Source: Chrysogorgia sp. JL179-B06
Lineage: Eukaryota; Cnidaria; Anthozoa; Scleralcyonacea; Chrysogorgiidae
Direction of reading: 5' to 3'
Length of the DNA: 64,000 nt
Assembly (NCBI GenBank): GCA_035772405.1
Contig: JAYKKM010000132.1
Coordinates: 436,501 to 500,500, forward strand
Part shown: positions 43,349 to 55,900 of the stretch, one piece after another
Layout of the letters: the number at the start of each line of letters is the position of its first letter
Position numbering within the stretch: position 1 is the stretch's first letter
The notes under the pieces: generated by a model
The model's database searches: none
Told to the model about the DNA's origin: nothing
Seen by the model: only the letters and a program-made list of their open reading frames with translations
Translations under genes and position numbers: made by a program

Positions 43349-45626
43349 TTGAATTGCATTGCTACATTGCATTGCATTGCTACATTGCTACATTGCATTG
43401 CAACATTGCAACATTGCATTGCTACATTGCAACATTGCATTGCTACATTGCAACATTGCATTGCTACATTGCAACATTGCATTGCTACATTGCAACATTG
43501 CATTGCTACATTGCAACATTGCGTTGCTACATTGCGATATTGCATTGCTACATTGCAACATTACATTGCTACATTGCAACATGGCGTTGCTACATTGCAA
43601 CATTGCATTGCTACATTGCAAAATTGCATTGCTACATTCCATTGCATTGCTACAATGCATTACTACATTGCATTGCTACATTGCGACATTGCATTGATAC
43701 ATTGCTACATTGTATTGCTACATTGCAACATTGCATTGCTACATTGCTACAATGCATTGCTACATTTCTACGTTGCATTGCTACATTGCAACATTGCATT
43801 ACTACATTGCAACATTGCATTGCTACATTACAACATTGCATTGCTCCATTGCAACATTGCATTGCTCCATTGCAACATTGCATTGCTACATTGCGACATT
43901 GCATTGATACATTGCTACATTGCATTGCTACATTGCAACATTGCATTGCTACATTGCTACAATGCACTGCTACATTTCTACGTTGCATTGCTACATTGCA
44001 TTGCTACATTGCATTGCTACATTGCGACATTGCATTGCTACATTGCAACATTGCGTTGCAACATTGCGATATTGCATTACTACATTGCAATAATACATTG
44101 CTACATTTCTACATTGCATTGCTACTTTGAATTGAATTGCTACATTGCATTGCATTGCTACATTGCTACATTGCATTGCAACATTGCAACATTGCATTGC
44201 TACATTGCAACATTGCATTGCTACATTGCAACATTGCATTGCTACATTGCAACATTGCATTGCTACATTGCAACATTGCATTGCTACATTGCAACATTGC
44301 GTTGCTACATTGCGATATTGCATTGCTACATTGCAACATTACATTGCTACATTGCAACATGGCGTTGCTACATTGCAACATTGCATTGCTACATTGCAAC
44401 ATTGCATTGCTACATTGCAAAATTGCATTGCTACATTCCATTGCATTGCTACAATGCATTACTACATTGCATTGCTACATTGCGACATTACATTGATACA
44501 TTGCTACATTGTATTGCTACATTGCAACATTGTATTGCTACATTGCCACAATGCATTGCTACATTTCTACGTTGCATTGCTACATTGCAACATTGCATTA
44601 CTACATTGCAACATTGCATTGCTACATTGCAACATTGCATTGCTCCATTGCAACATTGCATTGCTCCATTGCAACATTGCATTGCTACATTGCGACATTG
44701 CATTGATACATTGCTACATTGCATTGCTACATTGCAACATTGCATTGCTACATTGCTACAATGCACTGCTACATTTCTACGTTGCATTGCTACATTGCAT
44801 TGCTACATTGCATTGCTACATTGCTTCATTGCATTGCTACATTGCAACATTGCATTGCTACATTGCAACATTGCATTGCTACATTGCAATATTCCAGTGC
44901 TACATTGCAATATTGCATTGCTACATTGCAACATTGCATTTCTACATTGCAAAATTGCATTGCTACATTGCAACATTGCATTGCTGCATTGCATTGCATT
45001 GCTACATTCCATTGCATTGCTACAATGCATTACAACATTGCATTGCTACATTGCGACATTGCATTGATACATTGCTACATTGTATTGCTACATTGCAACA
45101 TTGCATTGCTACATTGCTACAATGCATTGCTACATTTCTACGTTGCATTGCTACATTGCATTGCTACATTGCTTCATTGCATCGCTACATTGCATTGCAT
45201 TGCTACATTGCATTGCATTGCTGCATTGCATTGCATTGCTACATTGCATTGCATTGCTACATTGCTACATTGCATCGCTATATTGCTACATTGCATTGCT
45301 ACTTTGCATTGCATTGCTGCATTGCATTGCATTGCTACGTTGCTACATTCCATTGCTACATTGCATTGCATCGCTACATTGCTACATTGCATTGCTACAT
45401 TGTAGTGCTACATTGCAACATTGCAACATTGCATTGTTACATTGCAACATTGCATTGCTACATTGCAACATTGCATTGCTACATTGCAACATTGCATTGC
45501 TACATTGCGACATTGCATTGATACATTGCTACATTGCATTGCTACATTGCAACACTGCATTGCTACATTGCTACAATGCACTGCTACATTTCTACGTTGC
45601 ATTGCTACATTGCATTGCTACATTGC
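43349..45626 (+). repeat. Right copy of the ~2.26-kb duplicated segment
   Basis: This is the partner of 37,162-39,418 with the same ordered variants, including the internal 799-bp repeat. Private changes include TTTGAATTGAATTGC at about 44,126, ACATTACATTGATAC at about 44,486 and GCCACAATGC at about 44,544. The match is lost after about 45,626. Confidence 0.82.
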
Positions 45627-45630
45627 AACA

Positions 45631-48600
45631 TTGCATTGCTACATTGTAGTGCTACATTGCAACATTGCAACATTGCATTGTTACATTGCAACATTGCATT
45701 GCTACATTGCAACATTGCATTGCTACATTGCAACATTGCATTGCTACATTGCGATATTGCATTACTACATTGCAACATTACATTGCTACATTTCTAGATT
45801 GCATTGCTACTTTGATTACATTACTACATTGTATTGCATTGCTACATTGCTACATTGCATTGCAACATTGCTACAATGCACTGCTACATTTCTACGTTGC
45901 ATTGCTACATTGCATTGCTACATTGCTACATTGCATTGCTACTTTGCAACGTTGCATTGCTACATTGCCACATTGCATTGGTACATTGCAATATTCCATT
46001 GCTACATTGCAAAATTGCATTGCTACATTGCAACATTGTATTGCTACATTGCAACATTGCATTGCTACATTGCTACAATGCATTGCTACATTTCTACGTT
46101 GCATTGCTACATTGCATTGCTACATTGCTACATTGCATCGCTACATTGCTACATTGCATTGCTACATTGTAGTGCTACATTGCAACATTGCAACATTGCA
46201 TTGCTACATTGCAACATTGCATTGCTACATTGCAACATTGCATTGCTACATTGCGACATTGCATTGCTACATTGTGACATTGCATTGATACATTGCTACA
46301 TTGTATTGCTACATTGCAACATTGCATTGCTACATTGCTACAATGCATTGCTACATTTCTACGTTGCATTGCTACATTTCATTGCTACATTGCTACATTG
46401 CATTGCTACTTTGCAACGTTGCATTGCTACATTGCCACATTGCATTGGTACATTGCAATATTCCATTGCTACATTGCAAAATTGCATTGCTACATTGCAA
46501 CATTGCATTGCTACATTGCAACATTGCATTGCTACATTGCAACATTGCATTATTACATTACAACATTGCATTATTACATTGCAACGTTGCATTGCTACAT
46601 TGCAACGTTGCATTGCTACATTGCAACATTACATTGCTACATTGCAACATTGCATTGCTACATTGCAACATTGCATTGCTACATTGCAACATTTCATTGC
46701 TCCATTGCAACATTGCATTGCTCCATTGCTACATTGCATTGCTACATTGCAACATTGCATTGCTACATTGCTACAATGCACTGCTACATTTCTACGTTGC
46801 ATTGCTACATTGCATTGCTACATTGCTACATTGCATTGCTACATTGCAACATTGCATTGCTACATTGCAACATTGCGTTGCTACATTGCGATATTGCATT
46901 ACTACATTGCAACATTACATTGCTACATTTCTAGATTGCATTGCTACTTTGCATTACATTACTACATTGTATTGCATTGCTACATTGCTACATTGCATTG
47001 CAACATTGCAACATTGCATTGCTACATTGCAACATTGCATTGCTACATTGCAACATTGCGTTGCTACATTGCGATATTGCATTACTACATTGCAACATTA
47101 CATTGCTACATTTCTAGATTGCATTGCTACTTTGATTACATTACTACATTGTATTGCATTGCAACATTGCATTGCTACATTGCAACATTGCATTGCTACA
47201 TTGCAGCATTGCATTGCTACATTGCAACATTGCTACATTGCAACATTACATTGCTTCATTGCATTGCATTGCTACTTTGCTACATTGCATTGCTACATTA
47301 CTACATTGTAACATTGCATTGCTACATTGCAACATTGCATTGCTGCATTGCATTGCATTGCTACATTCCATTGCATTGCTACATTGCATTGCTACATTGC
47401 ATTGCTACATTGTGACATTGCATTGATACATTGCTACATTGCATTGCTACTTTGCAACGTTGCATTGCTACATTGCCACATTGCATTGGTACATTGCAAT
47501 ATTCCATTGCTACATTGCAAAATTGCATTGCTACATTGCAACATTGCATTGCTACATTGCAACATTGCATTGCTACATTGCAACATTGCATTATTACATT
47601 ACAACATTGCATTATTACATTGCAACGTTGCATTGCTACATTGCAACGTTGCATTGCTACATTGCAACATTACATTGCTACATTGCAACATTGCATTGCT
47701 ACATTGCAACATTGCATTGCTACATTGCAACATTGCATTGCTCCATTGCAACATTGCATTGCTCCATTGCTACATTGCATTGCTACATTGCAACATTGCA
47801 TTGCTACATTGCTACAATGCACTGCTACATTTCTACGTTGCATTGCTACATTGCATTGCTACATTGCTACATTGCATTGCTACATTGCAACATTGCATTG
47901 CTACATTGCAACATTGCGTTGCTACATTGCGATATTGCATTACTACATTGCAACATTACATTGCTACATTTCTAGATTGCATTGCTACTTTGCATTACAT
48001 TACTACATTGTATTGCATTGCTACATTGCTACATTGCATTGCAACATTGCAACATTGCATTGCTACATTGCAACATTGCATTGCTACATTGCAGCATTGC
48101 ATTGCTACATTGCAACATTGTTACATTGCAACATTACATTGCTACATTGCATTGCTACTTTGCTACATTGCATTGCTATATTGCTACAATGCAACATTGC
48201 ATTGCTACATTGCAACATTGCAACATTGCATTGCTACATTGCAACATTGCATTGCAACATTGCATTGCCACATTGCTATATTGCATTGCTACATTGCAAC
48301 ATTGCATTGCTACATTGCAACATTGCATTGCTACATTGCAACATTGCGTTGCTAAATTGCTATATTGCATTGCTACATTGCAACATTACATTGCTACATT
48401 GCAACATTGCGTTGCTACATTGCAACATTGCATTGCTAAATTGCTATATTGCATTGCTACCTTGCAACATTGCGTTGCTACATTGCAACATTGCGTTGCT
48501 ACATTGCGATATTGCATTGCTACATTGCAACATTGCATTGCAACATTGCAACATTGCATTGCTACATTGCAACATTGCATTGCTACATTGCTACAATGCA

Positions 48601-50456
48601 CTGCTACATTTCTACGTTGCATTGCTACATTGCATTGCTACATTGCTACATTGCATTGCTACATTGCAACATTGCATTGCTACATTGCAACATTGCGTTG
48701 CTACATTGCGATATTGCATTACTACATTGCAACATTACATTGCTACATTTCTAGATTGCATTGCTACTTTGCATTACATTACTACATTGTATTGCATTGC
48801 TACATTGCTACATTGCATTGCAACATTGCAACATTGCATTGCTACATTGCAACATTGCATTGCTACATTGCAGCATTGCATTGCTACATTGCAACATTGT
48901 TACATTGCAACATTACATTGCTACATTGCATTGCTACTTTGCTACATTGCATTGCTATATTGCTACAATGCAACATTGCATTGCTACATTGCAACATTGC
49001 AACATTGCATTGCTACATTGCAACATTGCATTGCAACATTGCATTGCCACATTGCTATATTGCATTGCTACATTGCAACATTGCATTGCTACATTGCAAC
49101 ATTGCATTGCTACATTGCAACATTGCGTTGCTAAATTGCTATATTGCATTGCTACATTGCAACATTACATTGCTACATTGCAACATTGCGTTGCTACATT
49201 GCAACATTGCATTGCTAAATTGCTATATTGCATTGCTACCTTGCAACATTGCGTTGCTACATTGCAACATTGCGTTGCTACATTGCGATATTGCATTGCT
49301 ACATTGCAACATTGCATTGCAACATTGCAACATTGCATTGCTACATTGCAACATTGCGTTGCTACATTGCAACATTGCATTGCTACATTGCAACATTGCA
49401 TTGCTACATTGCAACATTGCGTTACTACATTGCGATATTGCATTGCTACATTGCAACATTACATTGCTACATTGCAACATTGCGTTGCTACATTGCAAAA
49501 TTGCATTGCTACTTTGCAACATTGCATTGCTACATTGCAAAATTGCATTGCTACATTGCAACATTGCATTGCTACATTGCCGCATTGCATTGCTACATTG
49601 CAACATTGCATTATTACATTACAACATTGCATTATTACATTGCAACGTTGCATTGCTACATTGTAACATTGCATTGCTACATTGAAACATTGCATTGCTA
49701 CATTGCAACATTGCATTGCTGCATTGCAACATTGCATTGCTACATTGCTACATTGCAACATTGCATTGCTCCATTGCAACATTGCATTGCTACATTGCGA
49801 CATTGCATTGATACATTGCTACATTGCATTGCTACATTGCAACATTGCATTGCTCCATTGCAACATTGCATTGCACCATTGCAACATTGCATTGCTAAAT
49901 TGCTACATTGCATTGATACATTGCTACATTGCATTGAAACATTGCAACATTGCATTGTTACATTGCTACAATGCACTGCTACATTTCTACGTTGCATCGC
50001 TACATTGCATTACTACATTGCAACATTGCAGTGCTACATTGCAACATTGCATTGCTACATTGCAATATTCCAGTGCTACATTGCAACATTGCATTGCTAT
50101 ATTGCAACATTGCATTTCTACATTGCAACATTGCATTGCTACATTGCAACATTGCATTGCTGCATTGCATTGCATTGCTACATTCCATTGCATTGCTACA
50201 TTGCATTGCTACATTGCATTGCTACATTTCTACGTTGCATTGCTACATTGCATTACTACATTGCAACATTGCAGTGCTACATTGCAACATTGCATTGCTA
50301 CATTGCAATATTCCAGTGCTACATTGCAACATTGCATTGCTATATTGCAACATTGCATTTCTACATTGCTACATTGCAACATTGCATTGCTACATTGCTA
50401 CAATGCATTGCTACATTTCTACGTTGCATTGCTACATTCCATTGCTACATTGCTAC
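45631..50456 (+). repeat. HOR block left of the orientation switch
   Basis: The string TTTGCAACGTTGC with GCCACATTGCATTGGTAC occurs at about 45,944, 46,411 and 47,452. CATTATTACATTACAAC, TTTCTAGATTGC and TTTGATTACATTAC mark further units. From about 49,950 the AATATTCCAGTGC and TTTCTACGTTGC markers of the previous block return in two copies (about 49,980-50,190 and 50,220-50,430). The block ends abruptly at about 50,456 with GCTACATTGCTACA. Confidence 0.8.
47772..49329 (+). repeat. 779-bp tandem duplication
   Basis: The region 47,772-48,550 is repeated head-to-tail at 48,551-49,329. Checked landmarks at the same offset include TTTCTAGATTGC, ATTACTACATTGTATTGC (about 48,000 and 48,779), GCTAAATTGCTATATTGC and CTACCTTGC. 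Similarity runs about 25 bp past the nominal end of the second copy, as expected if the duplication arose between short homologies. Confidence 0.88.
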
Positions 50457-50880
50457 AGAATTGTAGCGATGCAATGTTTCAATGTAGCAATGCAATGTTG
50501 CAAGGTAGCAATGCAATGTTTCAATGTAGCAATGCAATGTTGCAATGTAGCAATACAATGTTGCAATGTAGCAATGCAATGTTGCAATGTAGCGATGCAA
50601 TGTTGCAATGTAACAATGCAATGTTGCAATGTAGCAATGCAATGTTTCAATGTAGCAATGCAATGTTGCAATGTAGCAATACAATGTTGCAATGTAGCAA
50701 TGCAATGTTGCAATGTATCAATGCAATGTAGCAATGTAGCAATGCAATGTAGCAATGTAGCAATGCAATGTAGAATTGTAGCGATGCAATGTTTCAATGT
50801 AGCAATGCAATGTTGCAATGTAGTGATGCAATGTTGCAATGTAGCAATGCAATGTTGCAATGTAGCAATGCAATGTTGCA

Positions 50881-51240
50881 ATGTAGCAATGCAATGTAGC
50901 AATGCAATGTTGCAATGCAGCAATGCAATGTAGCAATGTAGCGATGCAATGTTGCAATGTAGCAATGCAATGTAGCAATGTAGCGATGCAATGTTGCAAA
51001 GTAGCAATGTAATACAATATAGCAATACAATGTTGCAATGTAGTGATGCAACGTTGCAATGTTGCAATATAGCAATGCAATGTACCAATGTAGAAATGCA
51101 ATGTAGCAATGTAGCGCTGCAATGTAGCAATGTAGCGATGCAATGTTGCAATGTAGCAATGCAATGTAGCAATGTAGCGATGCAATGTTGCAATGTAGCA
51201 ATGCAATGTAGCAATGTAGCGATGCAATGTAGCAATGTAG
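50881..51240 (-). repeat. Inverted partner of 62,401-62,760
   Basis: The reverse complement aligns without gaps to 62,401-62,760 with seven mismatches in 360 bases by eye. Two of the seven are an adjacent CG to TA difference at about 51,052. Landmarks in the right order are GCGCTACATTGC, GCATTTCTACATTGGTAC, GCTATATTGTATTAC and CTACTTTGCAAC. Similarity continues at lower identity to about 50,835. Confidence 0.9.
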
Positions 51241-51691
51241 CGATGCAATGTTGCAATGTAGCAATGCAATGTTTCAATGTAGGAATGCAATGTTTCAATG
51301 TAGCAATGCAATGTTGCAATGTAGCAATACAATGTTGCAATGTAGCAATGCAATGTTGCAATGTAGCGATGCAATGATGCAATGTAGCAATGCAATGTTG
51401 CAATGTAGCAATGTAATGTTTCAATGTAGCAATGCAATGTTGCAATGTAGCAATACAATGTTGCAATGTAGCAATGCAATGTTGCAATGTAGCAATGCAA
51501 TGTAGCAATGTAGCAATGCAATGTTGCAATGTAGCAATGCAATGTTGCAATGTAGCAATGCAATGTTGCAATGTAGCAATGCAATGTTTCAATGTAGCAA
51601 TGCAATGTTGCAATGTAGCAATACAATGTTGCAATGTAGCAATGCAATGTTGCAATGTAGCAATGCAATGTTGCAATGTAGCAATACAATG

Positions 51692-52084
51692 TTGCAATAT
51701 AGCAATGCAATGTTGCAATGTAGCAATGCAATGTTGCAATGTAGCAATACAATGTTGCAATGTAGCAATGCAATGTTGCAATGTAGCAATGCAATGAAAT
51801 GTAGCAATACAATGCAATGTAGCAATGCAATGCAATGTAGCAATGCAATACAATGTAGCAATGCAATGCAATGTAGCAATGCAATGTAGCAATGCAATGT
51901 TGCAATGTAGCAATGCAATGTTACAATGTAGCAATGCAATATAGCAATGTAGCACTGCAATGTAGCAATGTAGCAATGCAATGTTGCAATGTAGCAATGC
52001 AATGTTGCAATGTAGCAATGCAATGTTGCAAGGTAGCAATGCAATGTTTCAATGTAGCAATGCAATGTTGCAATGTAGCAATAC
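51692..52084 (-). repeat. Left arm of a large imperfect palindrome
   Basis: The reverse complement of this arm aligns without gaps to 52,508-52,900 (paired coordinates sum to 104,592). I compared 51,721-52,020 with 52,572-52,871 by eye and found two mismatches in 300. The inner 60 bp (52,021-52,080 against 52,512-52,571) has six. Similarity ends at about 51,692. The arm includes the shared rare features GCAGTGC, TTGTAACATTGC, TTGTATTGC and CTACATTTCATTGC in the same order. Confidence 0.9.
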
Positions 52085-52507
52085 AATGTTGCAATGTAGC
52101 AATGCAATGTTGCAATGTAGCGATGCAATGTTGCAATGTAGCAATGCAATGTTGCAATGTAGCAATGCAATGTTTCAATGTAGCAATGCAATGTTGCAAT
52201 GTAGCAATACAATGTTGCAATGTAGCAATGCAATGTTGCAATGTAGCAATGCAATGTTGCAATGTAGCAATGCAATGTAGCAATGTAGCAATGCAATGTA
52301 GCAATGTAGCGATGCAATGTAGAATTGTAGCGATGCAATGTTTCAATGTAGCAATGCAATGTAGCAATGTAGCGATACAATATTGCAATGTAGCAATGTA
52401 ATACAATGTAGCAATGCAATGTTGCAATGTAGCAATGCAATGTTGCAATGTAGCAATGCAATGTTGCAATGTAGCAATGCAATGTAGCAATGCAATGTTG
52501 CAATGTT

Positions 52508-52900
52508 GCATCGCTACATTGCTACATTGCATTGCTACATTGCTACATTGCATTGATACATTGCAACATTGCATTGCTACATTGCAACATTGCATTGCTA
52601 CATTGCAACATTGCATTGCTACATTGCTACATTGCAGTGCTACATTGCTACATTGCATTGCTACATTGTAACATTGCATTGCTACATTGCAACATTGCAT
52701 TGCTACATTGCATTGCTACATTGCATTGCATTGCTACATTGTATTGCATTGCTACATTGCATTGCATTGCTACATTGCATTGCATTGCTACATTTCATTG
52801 CATTGCTACATTGCAACATTGCATTGCTACATTGCAACATTGTATTGCTACATTGCAACATTGCATTGCTACATTGCAACATTGCATTGCTACATTGCTA
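52508..52900 (+). repeat. Right arm of the large palindrome
   Basis: This is the partner of 51,692-52,084. It begins exactly where plus orientation resumes, so the inner edge of the arm coincides with the orientation switch. The spacer 52,085-52,507 (about 423 bp) is minus-oriented and repeats 50,557-50,958 directly. A hairpin with about 390-bp arms is possible in single-stranded DNA or RNA. Confidence 0.9.
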
Positions 52901-55900
52901 CATTACAGTGCTAAATTGCTACATTGCATTGCTACGTTGCTACATTACATTGCTACATTGAAACATTACATTGCTACATTGCAACATTGCATCACTACAT
53001 TGCAACATTGCATTGCTACATTGTATTACATTGCTACATTGCTACATTGCATTGCTACATTTCAACATTGCATCGCTACATTGCATCGCTACATTGCTAC
53101 ATTGCATTGCTACATTGCTACATTGCATTGCTACATTGCAACATTGCATTGCTACATTGCAACATTGCATTGCTACATTGCAACATTGCATTGCTACATT
53201 GCAACATTGTATTGCTACATTGTAACATTGCATTGCTACATTGAAACATTGCATTGCTACATTGCAACATTGCATTGCTACATTGCAACATTGCATTGCT
53301 ACATTGCAACATTGCATTGCTACATTGCAACATTGTATTGCTACATTGCAACATTGCATTGCTACATTGCTACATTACAGTGCTAAATTGCTACATTGCA
53401 TTGCTACGTTGCTACATTGCATTGCTACATTGAAACATTACATTGCTACATTGCAACATTGCATCACTACATTGCAACATTGCATTGCTACATTGTATTA
53501 CATTGCTACATTGCTACATTGCAGTGCTACATTGCTACATTGCATTGCTAGATTGCTACATTGCATTGCTACATTGCAACATTGCATTGCTACATTGCAA
53601 CATTGCATTGCTACATTGCAACATTGCATTGCTACATTGCAACATTGCATTGCTACATTGCAACATTGTATTGCTACATTGCAACATTGCATTACTACAT
53701 TGAAACATTGCATTGCTACATTGCAACATTGCATTGCTACATTGAAACATAGCATTGCTACATTGCTGCATTGCATTGCTACATTGCTACATTGCATTGC
53801 TACATTGCTACATTGCATTGCTACATTGCAACATTGCATTGCTACATTGCAACATTGCATTGCTACATTGCAACATTGCATTGCTACATTGTATTACATT
53901 GCTACATTGCTACATTGAATTGCTACATTGCAACATTGCATCGCTACATTGCATCGCTACATTGCTACATTGCATTGCTACATTGCTACATTGCATTGCT
54001 ACATTGCAACATTGCATTGCTACATTGCAACATTGCATTGCTACATTGCAACATTGCATTGCTACATTGCAACATTGCATTGCTACATTGCAACATTGCA
54101 TTGCTACATTGCAACATTGCACAGCAACTTTGCATTGCAACATTGCATTGCTACATTGCAACATTGCATTGCTACATTGCAACATTGCATTGCTACATTG
54201 CAACATTGTATTGCTACATTGCAACATTGTATTGCTATATTGCAACATTGCATTGCTTACCTTGCAACATTGCATTGCTACATTGCAACATTGCATTGCT
54301 ACATTGCAACATTGCATTGCTACATTGCTACATTGCAGTGCTACATTCCTACATTGCATTTCTACGTTGCTACATTGCATTGCTACATTGAAACATTGCA
54401 TTGCTACATTGCAACATTGCATCACTACATTGCAACATTGCATTGCTACATTGTATTACATTGCTACATTGCTACATTGCAGTGCTACATTGCTCCATTG
54501 CATTGCTAGATTGCTACATTGCATTGCTACATTGCAACATTGCATTGCTACATTGCAACATTGCATTGCTACATTGCAACATTACATCGCTACATTGCTA
54601 CATTGCATTGCTACATTGCAACATTGCATTGCTACATTGCAACATTGCATTGCTACATTGCAACATTGCATTGCTACATTGCAACATTGCATCACTACAT
54701 TGCAACATTGCATTGCTACATTGTATTACATTGCTACATTGCTACATTGAATTGCTACATTGCAACATTGCATTGCTTCATTGCATCGCTACATTGCTAC
54801 ATTGCATTGCTACATTGCTACATTGCATTGCTACATTGCAACATTGCATTGCTACATTGCAACATTGCATTGCTACATTGCAACATTGCATTGCTACATT
54901 GCAACATTGCATTGCTACATTGCAACATTGCATTGCTACATTGCAACATTGCATTGCTACATTGCAACATTGCATTGCTACATTGCAACATTGCATTGCT
55001 ACATTGCAACATTGCATTGCTACATTGCAACATTGCATTGCTACATTGCAACATTGTATTGCTACATTGCAACATTGCATTGCTACATTGCAACATTGCA
55101 TTGCTACATTGCAACATTGCATTGCTACATTGCAACATTGCATTGCTACATTGCTACATTGCAGTGCTACATTGCTACATTGCATTTCTACATTGCTACA
55201 TTGCATTGCTACATTGCAACATTGCATTGCTACATTGCAACATTGCATTGCTACATTGCAACATTGCATTGCTACATTGTATTACATTGCTACATTGCTA
55301 CATTGCATTGCTACATTGCTCCATTGCATTGCTACATTGCTACATTGCATTGCTACATTGCAACATTGCATTGCTACATTGCAACATTGCATTGCTACAT
55401 TGCAACATTGCATTGCTGCATTGCAACATTGCATTGCTACATTGCAACATTGCATTGCTACATTGCAACATTGCAGTGCTACATTGCAACATTGCATTGC
55501 TACATTGCTACATTGCATTGCTACATTGAAACATTACATTGCTACATTGCAACATTGCATCACTACATTGCAACATTGCATTGCTACATTGTATTACATT
55601 GCTACATTGCTACATTGCAGTGCTACATTGCTACATTGCATTGCTACATTGCTACATTGCATTGCTACATTGCAACATTGCATTGCTACATTGCAACATT
55701 GCATTGCTACATTGCAACATTGCATTGCTACATTGCAACATTGCATTGCTACATTGCAACATTGCATTGCTACATTGCAACATTGCATTGCTACATTGAA
55801 ACATTGCATTGCTACATTGCAACATTGCATTGCTACATTGCAACATTGCATTGCTACATTGCTGCATTGCATTGCTACATTGCAACATTGCATTGCTACA

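Larger units (their letters stand above)
36281..45630 (+). repeat. HOR family marked by ACATTCCATTGC and TTTCTACGTTGC
   Basis: ACATTCCATTGC followed by GCTACAATGCATTAC occurs at about 36,282, 36,599, 37,426, 38,225, 38,786, 39,600, 40,190, 41,147, 41,707, 43,632, 44,430 and 45,005. Each copy is usually followed by GCGACATTGCATTGATAC, GCTACAATGC and TTTCTACGTTGC. AATATTCCAGTGC is a further marker. Spacings vary (317, 799, about 560 and about 815 bp), so the family is a set of nested duplications rather than one fixed HOR length. Confidence 0.85.
50457..52507 (-). repeat. Inverted satellite block
   Basis: The array switches strand at about 50,457: GCTACA, then GAAT, then TGTAGC, a 6-bp inverted repeat around four bases. 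It reads as GCAAT words until about 52,507, where TTGCATCGCTAC resumes plus orientation. Read in reverse complement, the variants are those of the right-hand array (GTATTACATTGC, CATTGAAAC, GCAGTGCTAC, GCATCACTAC), not those left of 50,456. Internally, TTGCAAGGTAGC lies near 50,498 and 52,026 and TAGAATTGTAGC at 50,771 and 52,320, showing a direct HOR of 1,528-1,549 bp inside the block. Confidence 0.95.

Noticed and set aside
36281..45630. One fixed ~800-bp HOR for the whole block
   Set aside because: The 799-bp spacing holds for only two pairs; other marker distances range from 317 to about 1,900 bp.
50453..52039. Minus-strand open frame of 528 codons
   Set aside because: This is the stop-free strand of the inverted satellite block, so its strand reflects orientation and not a gene.
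50457..52507. Inverted block as a transposon with terminal inverted repeats
   Set aside because: The interior is satellite with no transposase or unique sequence, and I see no target-site duplication at its edges.
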